Source: Sphingobacterium sp. SYP-B4668 (lineage in GTDB: Bacteria > Bacteroidota > Bacteroidia > Sphingobacteriales > Sphingobacteriaceae). Taken from it: a stretch of DNA of 64,000 bases. Made by a program: the position numbers and the translations under genes. Shown here one piece after another: positions 35,788-43,507 of the stretch. The notes under the pieces were generated by a model. It did not search any database, was not told the origin of the DNA, and saw nothing but the letters and a program-made list of their open reading frames with translations. How positions within the stretch are numbered: the stretch's first letter is position 1; every line of letters begins with the position of its first letter. The stretch spans positions 4,154,001 through 4,218,000 of the forward strand of contig NZ_CP115483.1 of NCBI RefSeq assembly GCF_027627455.1, written 5' to 3'.

Positions 35788-36885
35788 CTATCTCAAAATC
35801 TTCTTGATTAAGCGCTGATAAGCGACAGCAATCTTCATCATCCCCAAATCATTGGGATGGGCATAGTCCACTGTAGACTCCAAATCCATCGACATCTCTT
35901 TATTGGTCAATAAATATAGGTGTTGAACTTTTTCCTTCTTCATACGTCCCATAAATGCACGTAATACCCTTGTAGAGCCGGTGTACTCTTGCGTGGACCC
36001 AAGATTAAGGACATTGGCATCAAAGCCAGCGCTTTGCTCGGTAAGGATAATTGGCGTATTTGGATGTTTCTTCCGCAAAAAAGATACTGCATTGGTGAGC
36101 AAAGAGTCCAATTGGCGTTCGGAAAGATTGGCGTTCAGGGAGAGGTTGGGAATACAATCCAGTACAAAAATACGGGCATCCACCTCACCAATCAGCGACA
36201 ATATGGGTTGCTCTAGCCGTCCATTTCCCGAAAACCCTAAATTGACCACAGGAAGTTTCAATTGACGCCCTAAGATATTGGTCCATGCCAAACCGGGTCT
36301 ACTGGCGCATGCACCTTGGGCTATTGAAGTGCCATACACAATTATGGGTTTTTCTTTTTCAAGGACAAATTTAACCTCTTGTCCGTCCTCTACTCCTATT
36401 TGCATCCACTCCACCGTATTATACAAGGGGAGATATAAACGGTATGTACGAGAGGTGCCATTTCCTAATTTGGAAAAGGTAAAGGACGTTGTATCTCCAA
36501 AACTATAATTACCATAGGCCCATTTCCAATCTTTGGAGATATCATCATAAGCATATAAATCCAGACCGCTTACACCGGTGGTGGGCATATGAGGCATATT
36601 TAACGACCCGCTCATCTTGTATCGTACAGTCACGGCGGATGCTCCAGTATGAAAATCAATATATAAGCCAGCAGCATTGGTACCTAGTGACCATACAGGA
36701 GGACGTACGACATCCTTTAAACCGGCAGGCAGACGGTGATAGGTAGTGGTAGCCTGTTGATGATCTGCAATACGCCCACTCACAGCTTGCTGTTCAAGAG
36801 GGTTGTACCAATTGAGAGATTGCTGACCATAACTTACGAGGGCGGACAGCATGACGAGGACTAACAAACAAGGCTTAAGATTCAT
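35788..36885 (-). CDS. Exported SGNH/GDSL hydrolase family protein
   Basis: A 365-residue secreted hydrolase with a signal peptide (to about residue 20, VSYGQ). An N-terminal beta-sandwich-like domain covers about 25-175. The SGNH domain begins at PIIVYGTSIAQGACASRPG (nucleophile Ser in the GTS motif), followed by the LGFSGNGRLE block (Gly/Asn). The C-terminal VDYAHPNDLGM carries the Asp-x-x-His pair. Such enzymes deacetylate sugars or lipids; the substrate is unknown. It is transcribed alone, and no carbohydrate locus genes adjoin it. Confidence 0.88.
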   Translation of the reverse strand: MNLKPCLLVLVMLSALVSYGQQSLNWYNPLEQQAVSGRIADHQQATTTYHRLPAGLKDVVRPPVWSLGTNAAGLYIDFHTGASAVTVRYKMSGSLNMPHMPTTGVSGLDLYAYDDISKDWKWAYGNYSFGDTTSFTFSKLGNGTSRTYRLYLPLYNTVEWMQIGVEDGQEVKFVLEKEKPIIVYGTSIAQGACASRPGLAWTNILGRQLKLPVVNLGFSGNGRLEQPILSLIGEVDARIFVLDCIPNLSLNANLSERQLDSLLTNAVSFLRKKHPNTPIILTEQSAGFDANVLNLGSTQEYTGSTRVLRAFMGRMKKEKVQHLYLLTNKEMSMDLESTVDYAHPNDLGMMKIAVAYQRLIKKILR

Positions 36886-37197
36886 TGTTATAGGTTTATG
36901 AAGTAATATATAGAAAATGACTAATTTTACGGAAACGAATATCCTAATAAAAAATTAAAACATCGTGCTATTCCTGAAATCTATTCAGAATAAAGGTTTA
37001 CTTACAGCAAATAATCAATGTTTGGATCAAAGAAGGTGAATTAATTAGAAAACGAAGGCTAGTAAACGTCTTTAGAAACAAATGACAAGGACAAAGCAAA
37101 CTATGTTGATGAAATCATCACGGATATATACTTACAAACAAAAATGCATAACGGACTGATAATAGGTCAGTCGACTTTAAAAGATAATTTTATTCGA
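36886..37197. other. 312-bp intergenic region, no supported gene
   Basis: AT-rich sequence between the divergent SGNH and FMN-reductase genes. The frame of the FMN reductase stays open upstream to about 37063 without an early ATG (an ATG at 37144 exists). It reads as a plausible protein (KANYVDEIITDIYLQTK), so a gene remnant cannot be excluded. No promoter box was found that clearly fits TAnnTTTG. Confidence 0.35.
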
Positions 37198-37761
37198 ATG
37201 AAAATACTAGCATTTGCAGGCAGTAACAGCTCTACCTCGATCAACAAAAAATTTGTCACAAGTGTGGCTAAATATTATAAAGAGATAGACGATGAAATCA
37301 AAATCGTCGATCTTAACGATTTCAAAATCCCCCTCTTCAGTAAGGATACGGAAATCCAAGAGGGTATTCCAGCTACTGTTTATGATTTTGCAGCGTTGAT
37401 TGACTGGGCGGACTTTTTGATTATTTCACTTGCTGAAAACAACGGCAATTATAATGTAGGATATAAAAATCTTATCGATTGGATATCACGTATCCCCCGG
37501 AGACGCATATTTCAGGATAAGCCAGTATTCTTACTAGCAACTAGCCCCGGAGCGCGTGGTGGGCAATCTGTACTCAGCATTGCCGAAGCCAGACTGCCAT
37601 TTGATGGTGCAGAGGTACTGGATACGTTCTCCTTGCCAAGTTTCAATGACAACTTTGAAGAGGGAAAGGGAGTGACCAATATGTTATTGAGAAGTCAACT
37701 GGAGGCAAAAGTGCGTAAAACCAAACGAACACTTGCGACAAAGAACCTGCCTAAATCATGA
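37198..37761 (+). CDS. NADPH-dependent FMN reductase family protein
   Basis: A 187-residue flavodoxin-fold reductase. The ATG at 37198 (MKILAFAGSNSSTSINKKF) is chosen because the phosphate-binding GSNSSTS loop is normally a few residues from the start. Later parts include AENNGNYNVGYKNLIDWISR, the flavin-contacting loop, and ATSPGARGGQSVLSIAEARLP. It may act as a quinone or azo/chromate reductase; the true substrate is unknown. A DJ-1 family gene follows. Confidence 0.88.
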   Translation: MKILAFAGSNSSTSINKKFVTSVAKYYKEIDDEIKIVDLNDFKIPLFSKDTEIQEGIPATVYDFAALIDWADFLIISLAENNGNYNVGYKNLIDWISRIPRRRIFQDKPVFLLATSPGARGGQSVLSIAEARLPFDGAEVLDTFSLPSFNDNFEEGKGVTNMLLRSQLEAKVRKTKRTLATKNLPKS

Positions 37762-37826
37762 CGTATATTTTACGGTACAGATTCTAGCAAACAAGGGATA
37801 AGTAGTATATTTCGTTGAACAAAAAA

Positions 37827-38414
37827 ATGACTATCATGGCAAAAAAAATCTTGTTATTAGTAGGTGATTATGTAGAAGATTATGAAGCAATGGTACCCTT
37901 TCAAGCAATGGGGGCTATTGGGATCGAAGTCGATGCAATTGCACCGGATCGTAAAAAAGGAGATGTAGTGCCAACAGCAGTACATGACTTTACCGGAGAC
38001 CAGACATATAAGGAACTGCGAGGTCATAACTTTGGAATCAATAAGGATTTCGAACGTGTGAATCTGGCCGACTATGATGGGCTCTACATCGCTGGGGGAC
38101 GATCAGCGGAATACATTCGCCTCAATAAGCGCGTCTTAGAAATCACAAAGCATTTCTTTGATGAAAATAAACCAGTAGCTGCTATCTGTCACGGTATCCA
38201 GGTATTAACAGCTGCCAAGGTATTAAAAGGTCGTACATTAACAGCATATGTAGCAGTCGGACCTGATATTGAGCTTGCAGGGGGCACATGGAAGAATGTA
38301 CCGGCTGACCAAGCTGTAGTAGATGGAAATTTAGTAACCTCGCCAGCATGGCCAGGGCATCAAGCCATACTCAAAGAATTCTTCAAACTACTTAACATCC
38401 AAATCTCGCTTTAA
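37827..38414 (+). CDS. DJ-1/PfpI family protein
   Basis: A protein of about 195 residues with a class I glutamine amidotransferase-like fold. An ATG at 37836 (MAKKILLLVGDYVEDYE) is an alternative start. The likely nucleophile is the Cys in PVAAICHGIQVL, with the glutamate in VEDYEAM and the conserved LYIAGGRSAEYIR. Members include proteases, chaperones and glyoxalases; which applies here is unknown. The stop codon overlaps the next start (TAATG), so the following small gene is coupled. Confidence 0.88.
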   Translation: MTIMAKKILLLVGDYVEDYEAMVPFQAMGAIGIEVDAIAPDRKKGDVVPTAVHDFTGDQTYKELRGHNFGINKDFERVNLADYDGLYIAGGRSAEYIRLNKRVLEITKHFFDENKPVAAICHGIQVLTAAKVLKGRTLTAYVAVGPDIELAGGTWKNVPADQAVVDGNLVTSPAWPGHQAILKEFFKLLNIQISL

Positions 38415-38791
38415 TGAAAGGAAATAAAAAGAGAGCTTGGCTACTTTTAATTCCCATCGTTTTGATAGTAGCCTTTATTTTTAAGGATTCATTGACCCAG
38501 AAAAAGATCGAGGATTTAAAAGGCGATTTCAAAGAAGTAGCTTTCATACGCAATGAACAGAACAAAGGAGGCATTATTCGGATATATGCTGTAGCTGTAG
38601 GGGATATCTCGAATGCCGATTATGAAGGTGCAGCAGACTTATTTCCGACTAACGACTATGGAAGTTCGACAACGGTGTACTTCTTTGACAAGGATTATCC
38701 TTATCCCACAACACTTACGATAGAAGCTCCTCATTTTGATTTAAACAAATACAAGTCGATTATGATCATTAAGAGAACTGGATCTAAATAA
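38414..38791 (+). CDS. Small membrane-anchored protein of unknown function
   Basis: A 125-residue protein with a basic N-terminus and one hydrophobic segment (AWLLLIPIVLIVAFIF, about 8-23), then a soluble domain that probably faces the periplasm. The domain (GGIIRIYAVAVGDISNADYE, TTVYFFDKDYPYPTTLTIEAP) looks beta-rich and compact. No family is recognised. It overlaps the DJ-1 gene by 1 bp, so the two may be made together, perhaps in redox or stress defence. That role is inference. Confidence 0.75.
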   Translation: MKGNKKRAWLLLIPIVLIVAFIFKDSLTQKKIEDLKGDFKEVAFIRNEQNKGGIIRIYAVAVGDISNADYEGAADLFPTNDYGSSTTVYFFDKDYPYPTTLTIEAPHFDLNKYKSIMIIKRTGSK

Positions 38792-38872
38792 TTTAAAAAC
38801 CTTCCTTTGATACGCTTGTTCGTGATGAGGAAAGTTTTTTTGTCCCTCCGTCCTAAGTACATCTATTGCCAA

Positions 38873-39538
38873 ATGACCAAACAAAACAACGGACTATCCA
38901 TACATCAACTGCGCGCTATACATAGAGCCTTGATATCATTTACTATGGCCTTAGGCATCTTCTTGATTATCCCCGAATATGAACCGCATTTGGTACAATA
39001 CCTATACGCATGGCTTGCGTTTTGTTGCTCTTACATCATTTTGTCGTGGATTACATTTTATACTATGCCTATACGCCAGATCATAAGATTGGCAACTATT
39101 GAGGACGGTAGTCGTTTATTTGTCTTCCTCTTAATTCTTGTGGCTTCATTCGCGTGCCTATTCGCAGTACTGCTACTCATCATTTCACATTCGGAGCATA
39201 CACCACAACATCCATATTATATCGTCATCGCTGTAGGGAGTATGCTCGCTTCTTGGGTATTGGTACACACGATATATACCTTCCACTATGCACATCTCTA
39301 TTATACGACAATGGGAAAATCGGGCTCAGGACTACTATTTCCGGGTGAAGAACAACCAGACTATCTTGATTTTGCATATTTTTCATTTGTGATGGGTTGC
39401 ACATTTCAAGTCTCAGATGTGCAGGTGACGAGTAAAAGAATAAGACATGTCAGTCTTTTTCATGGCCTGTTATCCTTTGCATTGAACACTTTTGTGGTCG
39501 CCTTGACTATAAATATCATTGCTGGACTAATCAACTAA
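38873..39538 (+). CDS. DUF1345 integral membrane protein
   Basis: A protein of about 221 residues with five or six transmembrane helices. The ATG at 38873 (MTKQNNG) is chosen; an upstream ATG at 38807 adds a stretch without features. The DUF1345 hallmark is clear (FHYAHLYYTTMGKSGSG, PDYLDFAYFSFVMGCTFQVSD, QVTSKRIRHVSLFHGLLSF). The function of the family is unknown. It is 81 bp after the preceding small gene. Confidence 0.88.
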   Translation: MTKQNNGLSIHQLRAIHRALISFTMALGIFLIIPEYEPHLVQYLYAWLAFCCSYIILSWITFYTMPIRQIIRLATIEDGSRLFVFLLILVASFACLFAVLLLIISHSEHTPQHPYYIVIAVGSMLASWVLVHTIYTFHYAHLYYTTMGKSGSGLLFPGEEQPDYLDFAYFSFVMGCTFQVSDVQVTSKRIRHVSLFHGLLSFALNTFVVALTINIIAGLIN

Positions 39539-39657
39539 CCAAGATGTAACAAACTAATAAACAGAACAATACCCACACATCACCATTTCTTGGCACCGCC
39601 TTTGCATTTACACAAGTGAAAAACAAATTCTTTAAACGCAAAAAACATATTACAACT

Positions 39658-40044
39658 ATGGAAAAAATGATGAAAATTATGGGATTACTGTTGGTGGCTA
39701 CAATATTTTTCACGGCCTGTAGTAAAGACGATGACCCTGCTGATAACGATATCTTTATTGGCAATTATAAAGGCAAGATATCCTACACAGACTTAGGAAA
39801 CAGCGAAAATAACAAACCGCTTGCCGATGGCACTGTAAATGTCAAGAAATTAGGAAACACATATTATTTTTCATTTTCCAATGATATCCCTGATCTAAAT
39901 GGGGTCGAGTTTGAGAAAAAAGGAGATAATGTATTGGTTAATATAGACTCTAAAGAAGGTGCATTGATCAGAATCGATGCAGGAAAGCTCACCATAGCCT
40001 TCACAAAAGATAATAAAATATGGACGGCTGATTGTCAGCGATAA
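39658..40044 (+). CDS. Small lipoprotein, function unknown
   Basis: A 128-residue lipoprotein. The ATG at 39658 (MEKMMKIMGLLL) gives a signal peptide ending in the lipobox FFTAC followed by SKDDD, a charged stretch compatible with export to the outer surface in Bacteroidota. The rest is a small beta-rich domain (FIGNYKGKISYTDLGNSENN, GNTYYFSFSNDI). No family is recognised. A strong terminator follows. Confidence 0.8.
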   Translation: MEKMMKIMGLLLVATIFFTACSKDDDPADNDIFIGNYKGKISYTDLGNSENNKPLADGTVNVKKLGNTYYFSFSNDIPDLNGVEFEKKGDNVLVNIDSKEGALIRIDAGKLTIAFTKDNKIWTADCQR

Positions 40045-40071
40045 AATAAGAGCTACAGCAAATAATAAAAT

Positions 40072-40099
40072 AAAAAAGCAGCTCAAGAGCTGCTTTTTT
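40072..40099. terminator. Bidirectional terminator hairpin
   Basis: The sequence AAAAAAGCAGCTC, 2 nt, GAGCTGCTTTTTT forms a 13-bp stem with A and T flanks, at the end of the lipoprotein gene and the end of the convergent DinB-like gene. It should work in both directions. Confidence 0.8.
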
Positions 40100-40110
40100 A
40101 TGTGAATCTA

Positions 40111-40581
40111 TTATCGCTCCCAAAAATAAGGAGGTTCAATGTTGAGTGCACGCAAATAAACGTATCCTTGTCCCCTATGGTGGATTTCGTTATCGATAAA
40201 ATAAAGAATATTGTCATAAACTGGTGAGTTATATTGACCGAAAAGATTAAAACTATCGTGAAAATCTTCTTCCTTAATCTTGTTGAAATACACATCTACC
40301 GCGTCGGTCGTCTTGTCCCACTGTTCCAATATTTCCTTCTTGGTCCTTAGGTCTATTTTTTCTTCGTAAGGTTCCTCAACACGGTTCACGATACCTTGTA
40401 GACCAGGACCAGCGATAGAGATAAGTTCCTGAGCTAAATGAGCGAAAGAACGCATCCCTCCAATTGAGAATTCAAAAAGGTCTTGCTCTGGAAATGCTTC
40501 GATAACTCGACGTGTCAAACTGCGATGGCCTTGCCAGTGTTTCAACAATTCTGCTTTGGTAATAATCTCTGGTGTTTTCAT
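40111..40581 (-). CDS. DinB-family protein
   Basis: A 156-residue four-helix-bundle protein of the DinB/YfiT superfamily. The conserved metal-ligand pattern is seen as RSFAHLAQELI and FIDNEIHHRGQGYVYLRAL, whose histidines are expected to hold a divalent metal. Some family members are thiol transferases; the role here is unknown. It is the minus-strand gene upstream of THX-guaB but is separated from THX by a terminator. Confidence 0.85.
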   Translation of the reverse strand: MKTPEIITKAELLKHWQGHRSLTRRVIEAFPEQDLFEFSIGGMRSFAHLAQELISIAGPGLQGIVNRVEEPYEEKIDLRTKKEILEQWDKTTDAVDVYFNKIKEEDFHDSFNLFGQYNSPVYDNILYFIDNEIHHRGQGYVYLRALNIEPPYFWER

Positions 40582-40656
40582 ATGCTTGATTTTAAATTAT
40601 ACCCAAATTTAGTGTAGCACAATGACAGCAGTATGTCAACAGTTAAAGTCGTCATA

Positions 40657-40691
40657 AAAAAAGAGGGATGTGATACACATCCCTCTTTTTT
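40657..40691. terminator. Bidirectional terminator hairpin after THX
   Basis: A 16-bp stem (AAAAAAGAGGGATGTG with its complement) around the loop ATA ends in A/T runs on both sides, just after the stop of the THX gene. It separates THX from the DinB-like gene. Confidence 0.8.
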
Positions 40692-40692
40692 C

Positions 40693-40827
40693 TTATTTGC
40701 TTTCGGCCTTATCCTTTTTTTTAATCTCGGCAACGACCGCCTTCTTTTCGAATCCACGAGGTCTACGCTTTCCGTACGAACCTGCTGTAATCTTTCCTTT
40801 TCTTGTCTTTATATCTCCTTTTCCCAT
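40693..40827 (-). CDS. 30S ribosomal protein THX
   Basis: A 44-residue, very basic protein beginning MGKGDIKTRKGKITAGSYGK and ending in KDKAESK. This matches the Thx family (first known from Thermus) in its Bacteroidota form, MGKGDxKTxxGKIxxGxYGxxRP. Thx sits in a pocket at the top of the 30S head. The gene is shorter than most gene finders' cut-off but has a clean ATG and stop and is followed by a strong terminator. Confidence 0.9.
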   Translation of the reverse strand: MGKGDIKTRKGKITAGSYGKRRPRGFEKKAVVAEIKKKDKAESK

Positions 40828-40991
40828 TGCTGTGATTTATTTAAGTGATTTATTAAAACCTAACAACTTCCAATTTAAGCAATTAGAATGACAAAAACAA
40901 GGATGGGTAAAATTACCTCCGTGCAGAATGCTCTCTGATAAGGGTGAACGAAATGACCTAACGAGTCTACTGTATCTATGTGTAAACAAAA

Positions 40992-41023
40992 GAAGGGGCT
41001 GTCCTTAATCAGACAGCCCCTTC
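40992..41023 (-). terminator. Terminator of guaB
   Basis: A perfect 12-bp inverted repeat (GAAGGGGCTGTC at 40992-41003, complement at 41012-41023) has an 8-nt loop. It is followed on the minus strand by a T-rich stretch and lies 21 bp beyond the guaB stop. Confidence 0.8.
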
Positions 41024-41043
41024 CATGTTTATTTAATTATAGA

Positions 41044-42519
41044 TTAGCCCCTACTGTTATAGTTGGGTGCTTCTTTTGTTATCGAGATGTTGTGTGGGTG
41101 CGATTCCCGTAATCCAGCTCCAGTAATTTTAACGAATTGGGCTTCTTGCAACCTCGCGATTGTAGGTGCTCCACAATATCCCATAGATGCTTTCAATCCG
41201 CCGATGTATTGGTATACGACTTCAGCCAAAGTTCCTTTATAAGGCACTCGCCCTACGATACCCTCTGGAACCAATTTCTTGATATCATCTTCGACATCTT
41301 GAAAATAACGATCTTTGGATCCCTTTTCCATGGCTTCAATAGATCCCATACCACGGTATGATTTAAACTTACGTCCTTCATAAATGATTGTCTCTCCAGG
41401 AGCCTCTTCTACCCCAGCAAATAACGAGCCTGCCATAATCGTACTTGCCCCTGCTGCTATTGCTTTGGCGATATCGCCGGTCTGCTTGATACCCCCATCA
41501 GCAATCAATGGTACCCCAGTACCCTTTAATGCTTTGGCGACTTCATACACCGCATAAAGTTGAGGAACCCCTACCCCAGCGATGATACGAGTAGTACAGA
41601 TGGAGCCCGGACCTATCCCTACCTTAACTGCATCCGCTCCGGCTTCAGCTAAAGCTGTTGCCGCTGCACCAGTAGCAATATTACCCACGATAACCTGTAA
41701 TTCAGGAAATTGTGATTTAACTAATTTTAATTTATCAATGACTCCTTTGGAATGACCGTGTGCCGTATCGATGGTCACTACATCTACCCCTGCTTTGACC
41801 AAAGCATCCACACGATCCAATGTATCAGGTGTAACCCCTACAGCCGCCCCAACCAATAGTCTACCGTGAGAATCCTTTGCCGCATTAGGATAATGCTTAT
41901 ATTTTTGGATATCTTTAAAGGTAATCAATCCTTTTAGTACGCCTTCGTTATTAACGACTGGAAGCTTTTCAATCTTATAATTCTGAAGAATCAACTCGGC
42001 TTGTACCAAATCCGTTCCCTCTGGAGCAACAACTAGATTATCCTTTGTCATCAACTCGTTAATAGGGCGTTTCATATCTTTTTGGAAACGCAAATCACGA
42101 TTCGTCACGATACCAACCAAGCGGCTATCCGGATCTACCACAGGAATACCTCCTATTTTATGCTCACTCATGATTTTAAATGCATCCCCTACTGTTGCAG
42201 TCGCTAACAGGGTAACGGGGTCTTGAATCATTCCACTTTCAGAGCGCTTCACCTTACGGACTTCCGCTGCTTGTTCGGCAATTGTCATATTTTTATGAAG
42301 CATACCTATACCACCAGCCTGCGCAATAGCGATAGCTAAATCTGCACCCGTCACGGTATCCATTGCTGCAGATACTAAAGGAATATTCAATTTGATTTTC
42401 TTGGTCAAATAAGTACTCGTATCTACATCACGAGGCAATATTTCTGAGTAAGCGGGGATTAATAATACATCGTCGTAGGTAAGTCCTTCAGCAACGAATT
42501 TTTGTGGATCTAATTGCAT
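41044..42519 (-). CDS. guaB: IMP dehydrogenase
   Basis: A 491-residue IMPDH that oxidises IMP to XMP with NAD+, the committed step to guanine nucleotides. The TIM barrel is interrupted by a CBS pair (about 96-205, DPVTLLATATVGDAFKIM and KIGGIPVVD). The catalytic cysteine lies in GPGSICTTRI (C308). The flap has the usual RYFQ motif and the C-terminus ends as normal. The length is standard. Its leader holds an unusual set of inverted repeats (see the site at 42519-42560). Confidence 0.96.
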   Translation of the reverse strand: MQLDPQKFVAEGLTYDDVLLIPAYSEILPRDVDTSTYLTKKIKLNIPLVSAAMDTVTGADLAIAIAQAGGIGMLHKNMTIAEQAAEVRKVKRSESGMIQDPVTLLATATVGDAFKIMSEHKIGGIPVVDPDSRLVGIVTNRDLRFQKDMKRPINELMTKDNLVVAPEGTDLVQAELILQNYKIEKLPVVNNEGVLKGLITFKDIQKYKHYPNAAKDSHGRLLVGAAVGVTPDTLDRVDALVKAGVDVVTIDTAHGHSKGVIDKLKLVKSQFPELQVIVGNIATGAAATALAEAGADAVKVGIGPGSICTTRIIAGVGVPQLYAVYEVAKALKGTGVPLIADGGIKQTGDIAKAIAAGASTIMAGSLFAGVEEAPGETIIYEGRKFKSYRGMGSIEAMEKGSKDRYFQDVEDDIKKLVPEGIVGRVPYKGTLAEVVYQYIGGLKASMGYCGAPTIARLQEAQFVKITGAGLRESHPHNISITKEAPNYNSRG

Positions 42520-42560
42520 GGCAAATATGTGTTGGAGTTTCTATTTGCCAGGCAAAATTA
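42519..42560 (-). promoter_or_regulatory. guaB promoter and leader with TTTGCC inverted repeats
   Basis: On the minus strand a TAATTTTG (-7 box, 42560-42553) runs directly into two inverted repeats of TTTGCC/GGCAAA. One is TTTGCC-T-GGCAAA (42556-42544). The other pairs TGGCAAATA (42550-42542) with TATTTGCCA (42527-42519), a 9-bp match spanning the leader up to the first base of the start codon. These could form an RNA hairpin that hides the start, or be an operator. No known purine riboswitch was recognised. Confidence 0.5.
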
Positions 42561-42716
42561 CAAATAAATATCGAATATTAAAACGTTTTTTAACAATTGA
42601 CATCTAAATGATGAAACCCTGCATAACCAAATGTAAAGAGAATGTGAAGTGAAAATTAAGTTTGGCAAGTTATTTGCTAATCTAGCTATAGATTAAAAAT
42701 GAATAATATTATTGCT

Positions 42717-43196
42717 ATGAAAAAATTACTACTTTCTTTCGCCGCTGCAGCTGTTTTAGCACTTGGTGCTCAAGAAGCAAAAGCACAGACTCCTTATAGA
42801 ACGGCTCTTGGTCTTGGTATCGATTTAGGAGATGGTGAGACTTTGTTCGGCCCTCAAATCAAACACTCATTTGGCGGAGCCAATGCGGGTAATGCACAAG
42901 TTTTATTTGGAGACAACCATATTGTAATAGGGGCTGACTATTCTTATAACAGACCATTCGCTGGCACAAATGGCTTAGGTTGGTACGTAGGTGTAGGTCC
43001 TCAATTGTCATTTATTGACTTTGGAGATGAAGACAGAACTTACTTTGCCATCCGTCCAGCAGCTGGATTAGAATACAAAATCCCTAATACACCTTTAGCG
43101 GCACATTTTGATTGGAAACCATGGTGGAATTTGAGCAATAACTCTGATTTTGAACCTTCGCGTTTCTCACTAGGATTTAAATTTGTATTGAAATAA
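42717..43196 (+). CDS. Small outer-membrane beta-barrel-like protein
   Basis: A protein of about 159 residues with a signal peptide (MKKLLLSFAAAAVLALGAQEAKA). The ATG at 42717 is chosen; one at 42699 adds six residues. The mature region has alternating hydrophobic and polar residues with many aromatic ends (YRTALGLGIDLGD, HIVIGADYSYNRPF, LGWYVGVGPQLSF) and a final FKFVLK. This fits an eight-stranded outer-membrane barrel. No specific family or function is recognised. A strong terminator follows. Confidence 0.8.
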   Translation: MKKLLLSFAAAAVLALGAQEAKAQTPYRTALGLGIDLGDGETLFGPQIKHSFGGANAGNAQVLFGDNHIVIGADYSYNRPFAGTNGLGWYVGVGPQLSFIDFGDEDRTYFAIRPAAGLEYKIPNTPLAAHFDWKPWWNLSNNSDFEPSRFSLGFKFVLK

Positions 43197-43217
43197 GCAA
43201 CTCAAAACAAATACAGG

Positions 43218-43250
43218 AAAAAGCCTGATGGAGTACCATCAGGCTTTTTT
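43218..43250 (+). terminator. Terminator hairpin
   Basis: AAAAAGCCTGATGG, AGTA, CCATCAGGCTTTTTT forms a 14-bp stem with a 4-nt loop and a T-run, 21 bp after the barrel gene stop. Confidence 0.85.
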
Positions 43251-43421
43251 TACGCACTCTTCCTTCCAATTCCTATCCTGAATCTAGACAGAATGGGACT
43301 TCATCTGTATTTAAATCGGTATAATCCATGATGATGCAAATTTTATGATGTTAAAATCACGATCCATATTTGCATTTTATAATTATTTTAATCATGTCGG
43401 GTTCATTATATAAAAATTTTA

Positions 43422-43429
43422 TACCTTTG
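43422..43429 (+). promoter_or_regulatory. -7 box upstream of secDF
   Basis: TACCTTTG matches TAnnTTTG, 78 bp before the secDF ATG. No clear TTTG was found at -33. Confidence 0.4.
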
Positions 43430-43507
43430 CCATTCTTGGTAAAATGTAATAAAACCAAAGTAAAACTATAAATATACTATATATCAAACTAATACACTAA
43501 AGAGACA

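Noticed and set aside
38414..38791. Assignment of the small membrane-anchored protein to the DM13 electron-transfer family
   Set aside because: The length and YAVAVGD-type strands suggested it at first, but the conserved cysteine and family motifs could not be seen.
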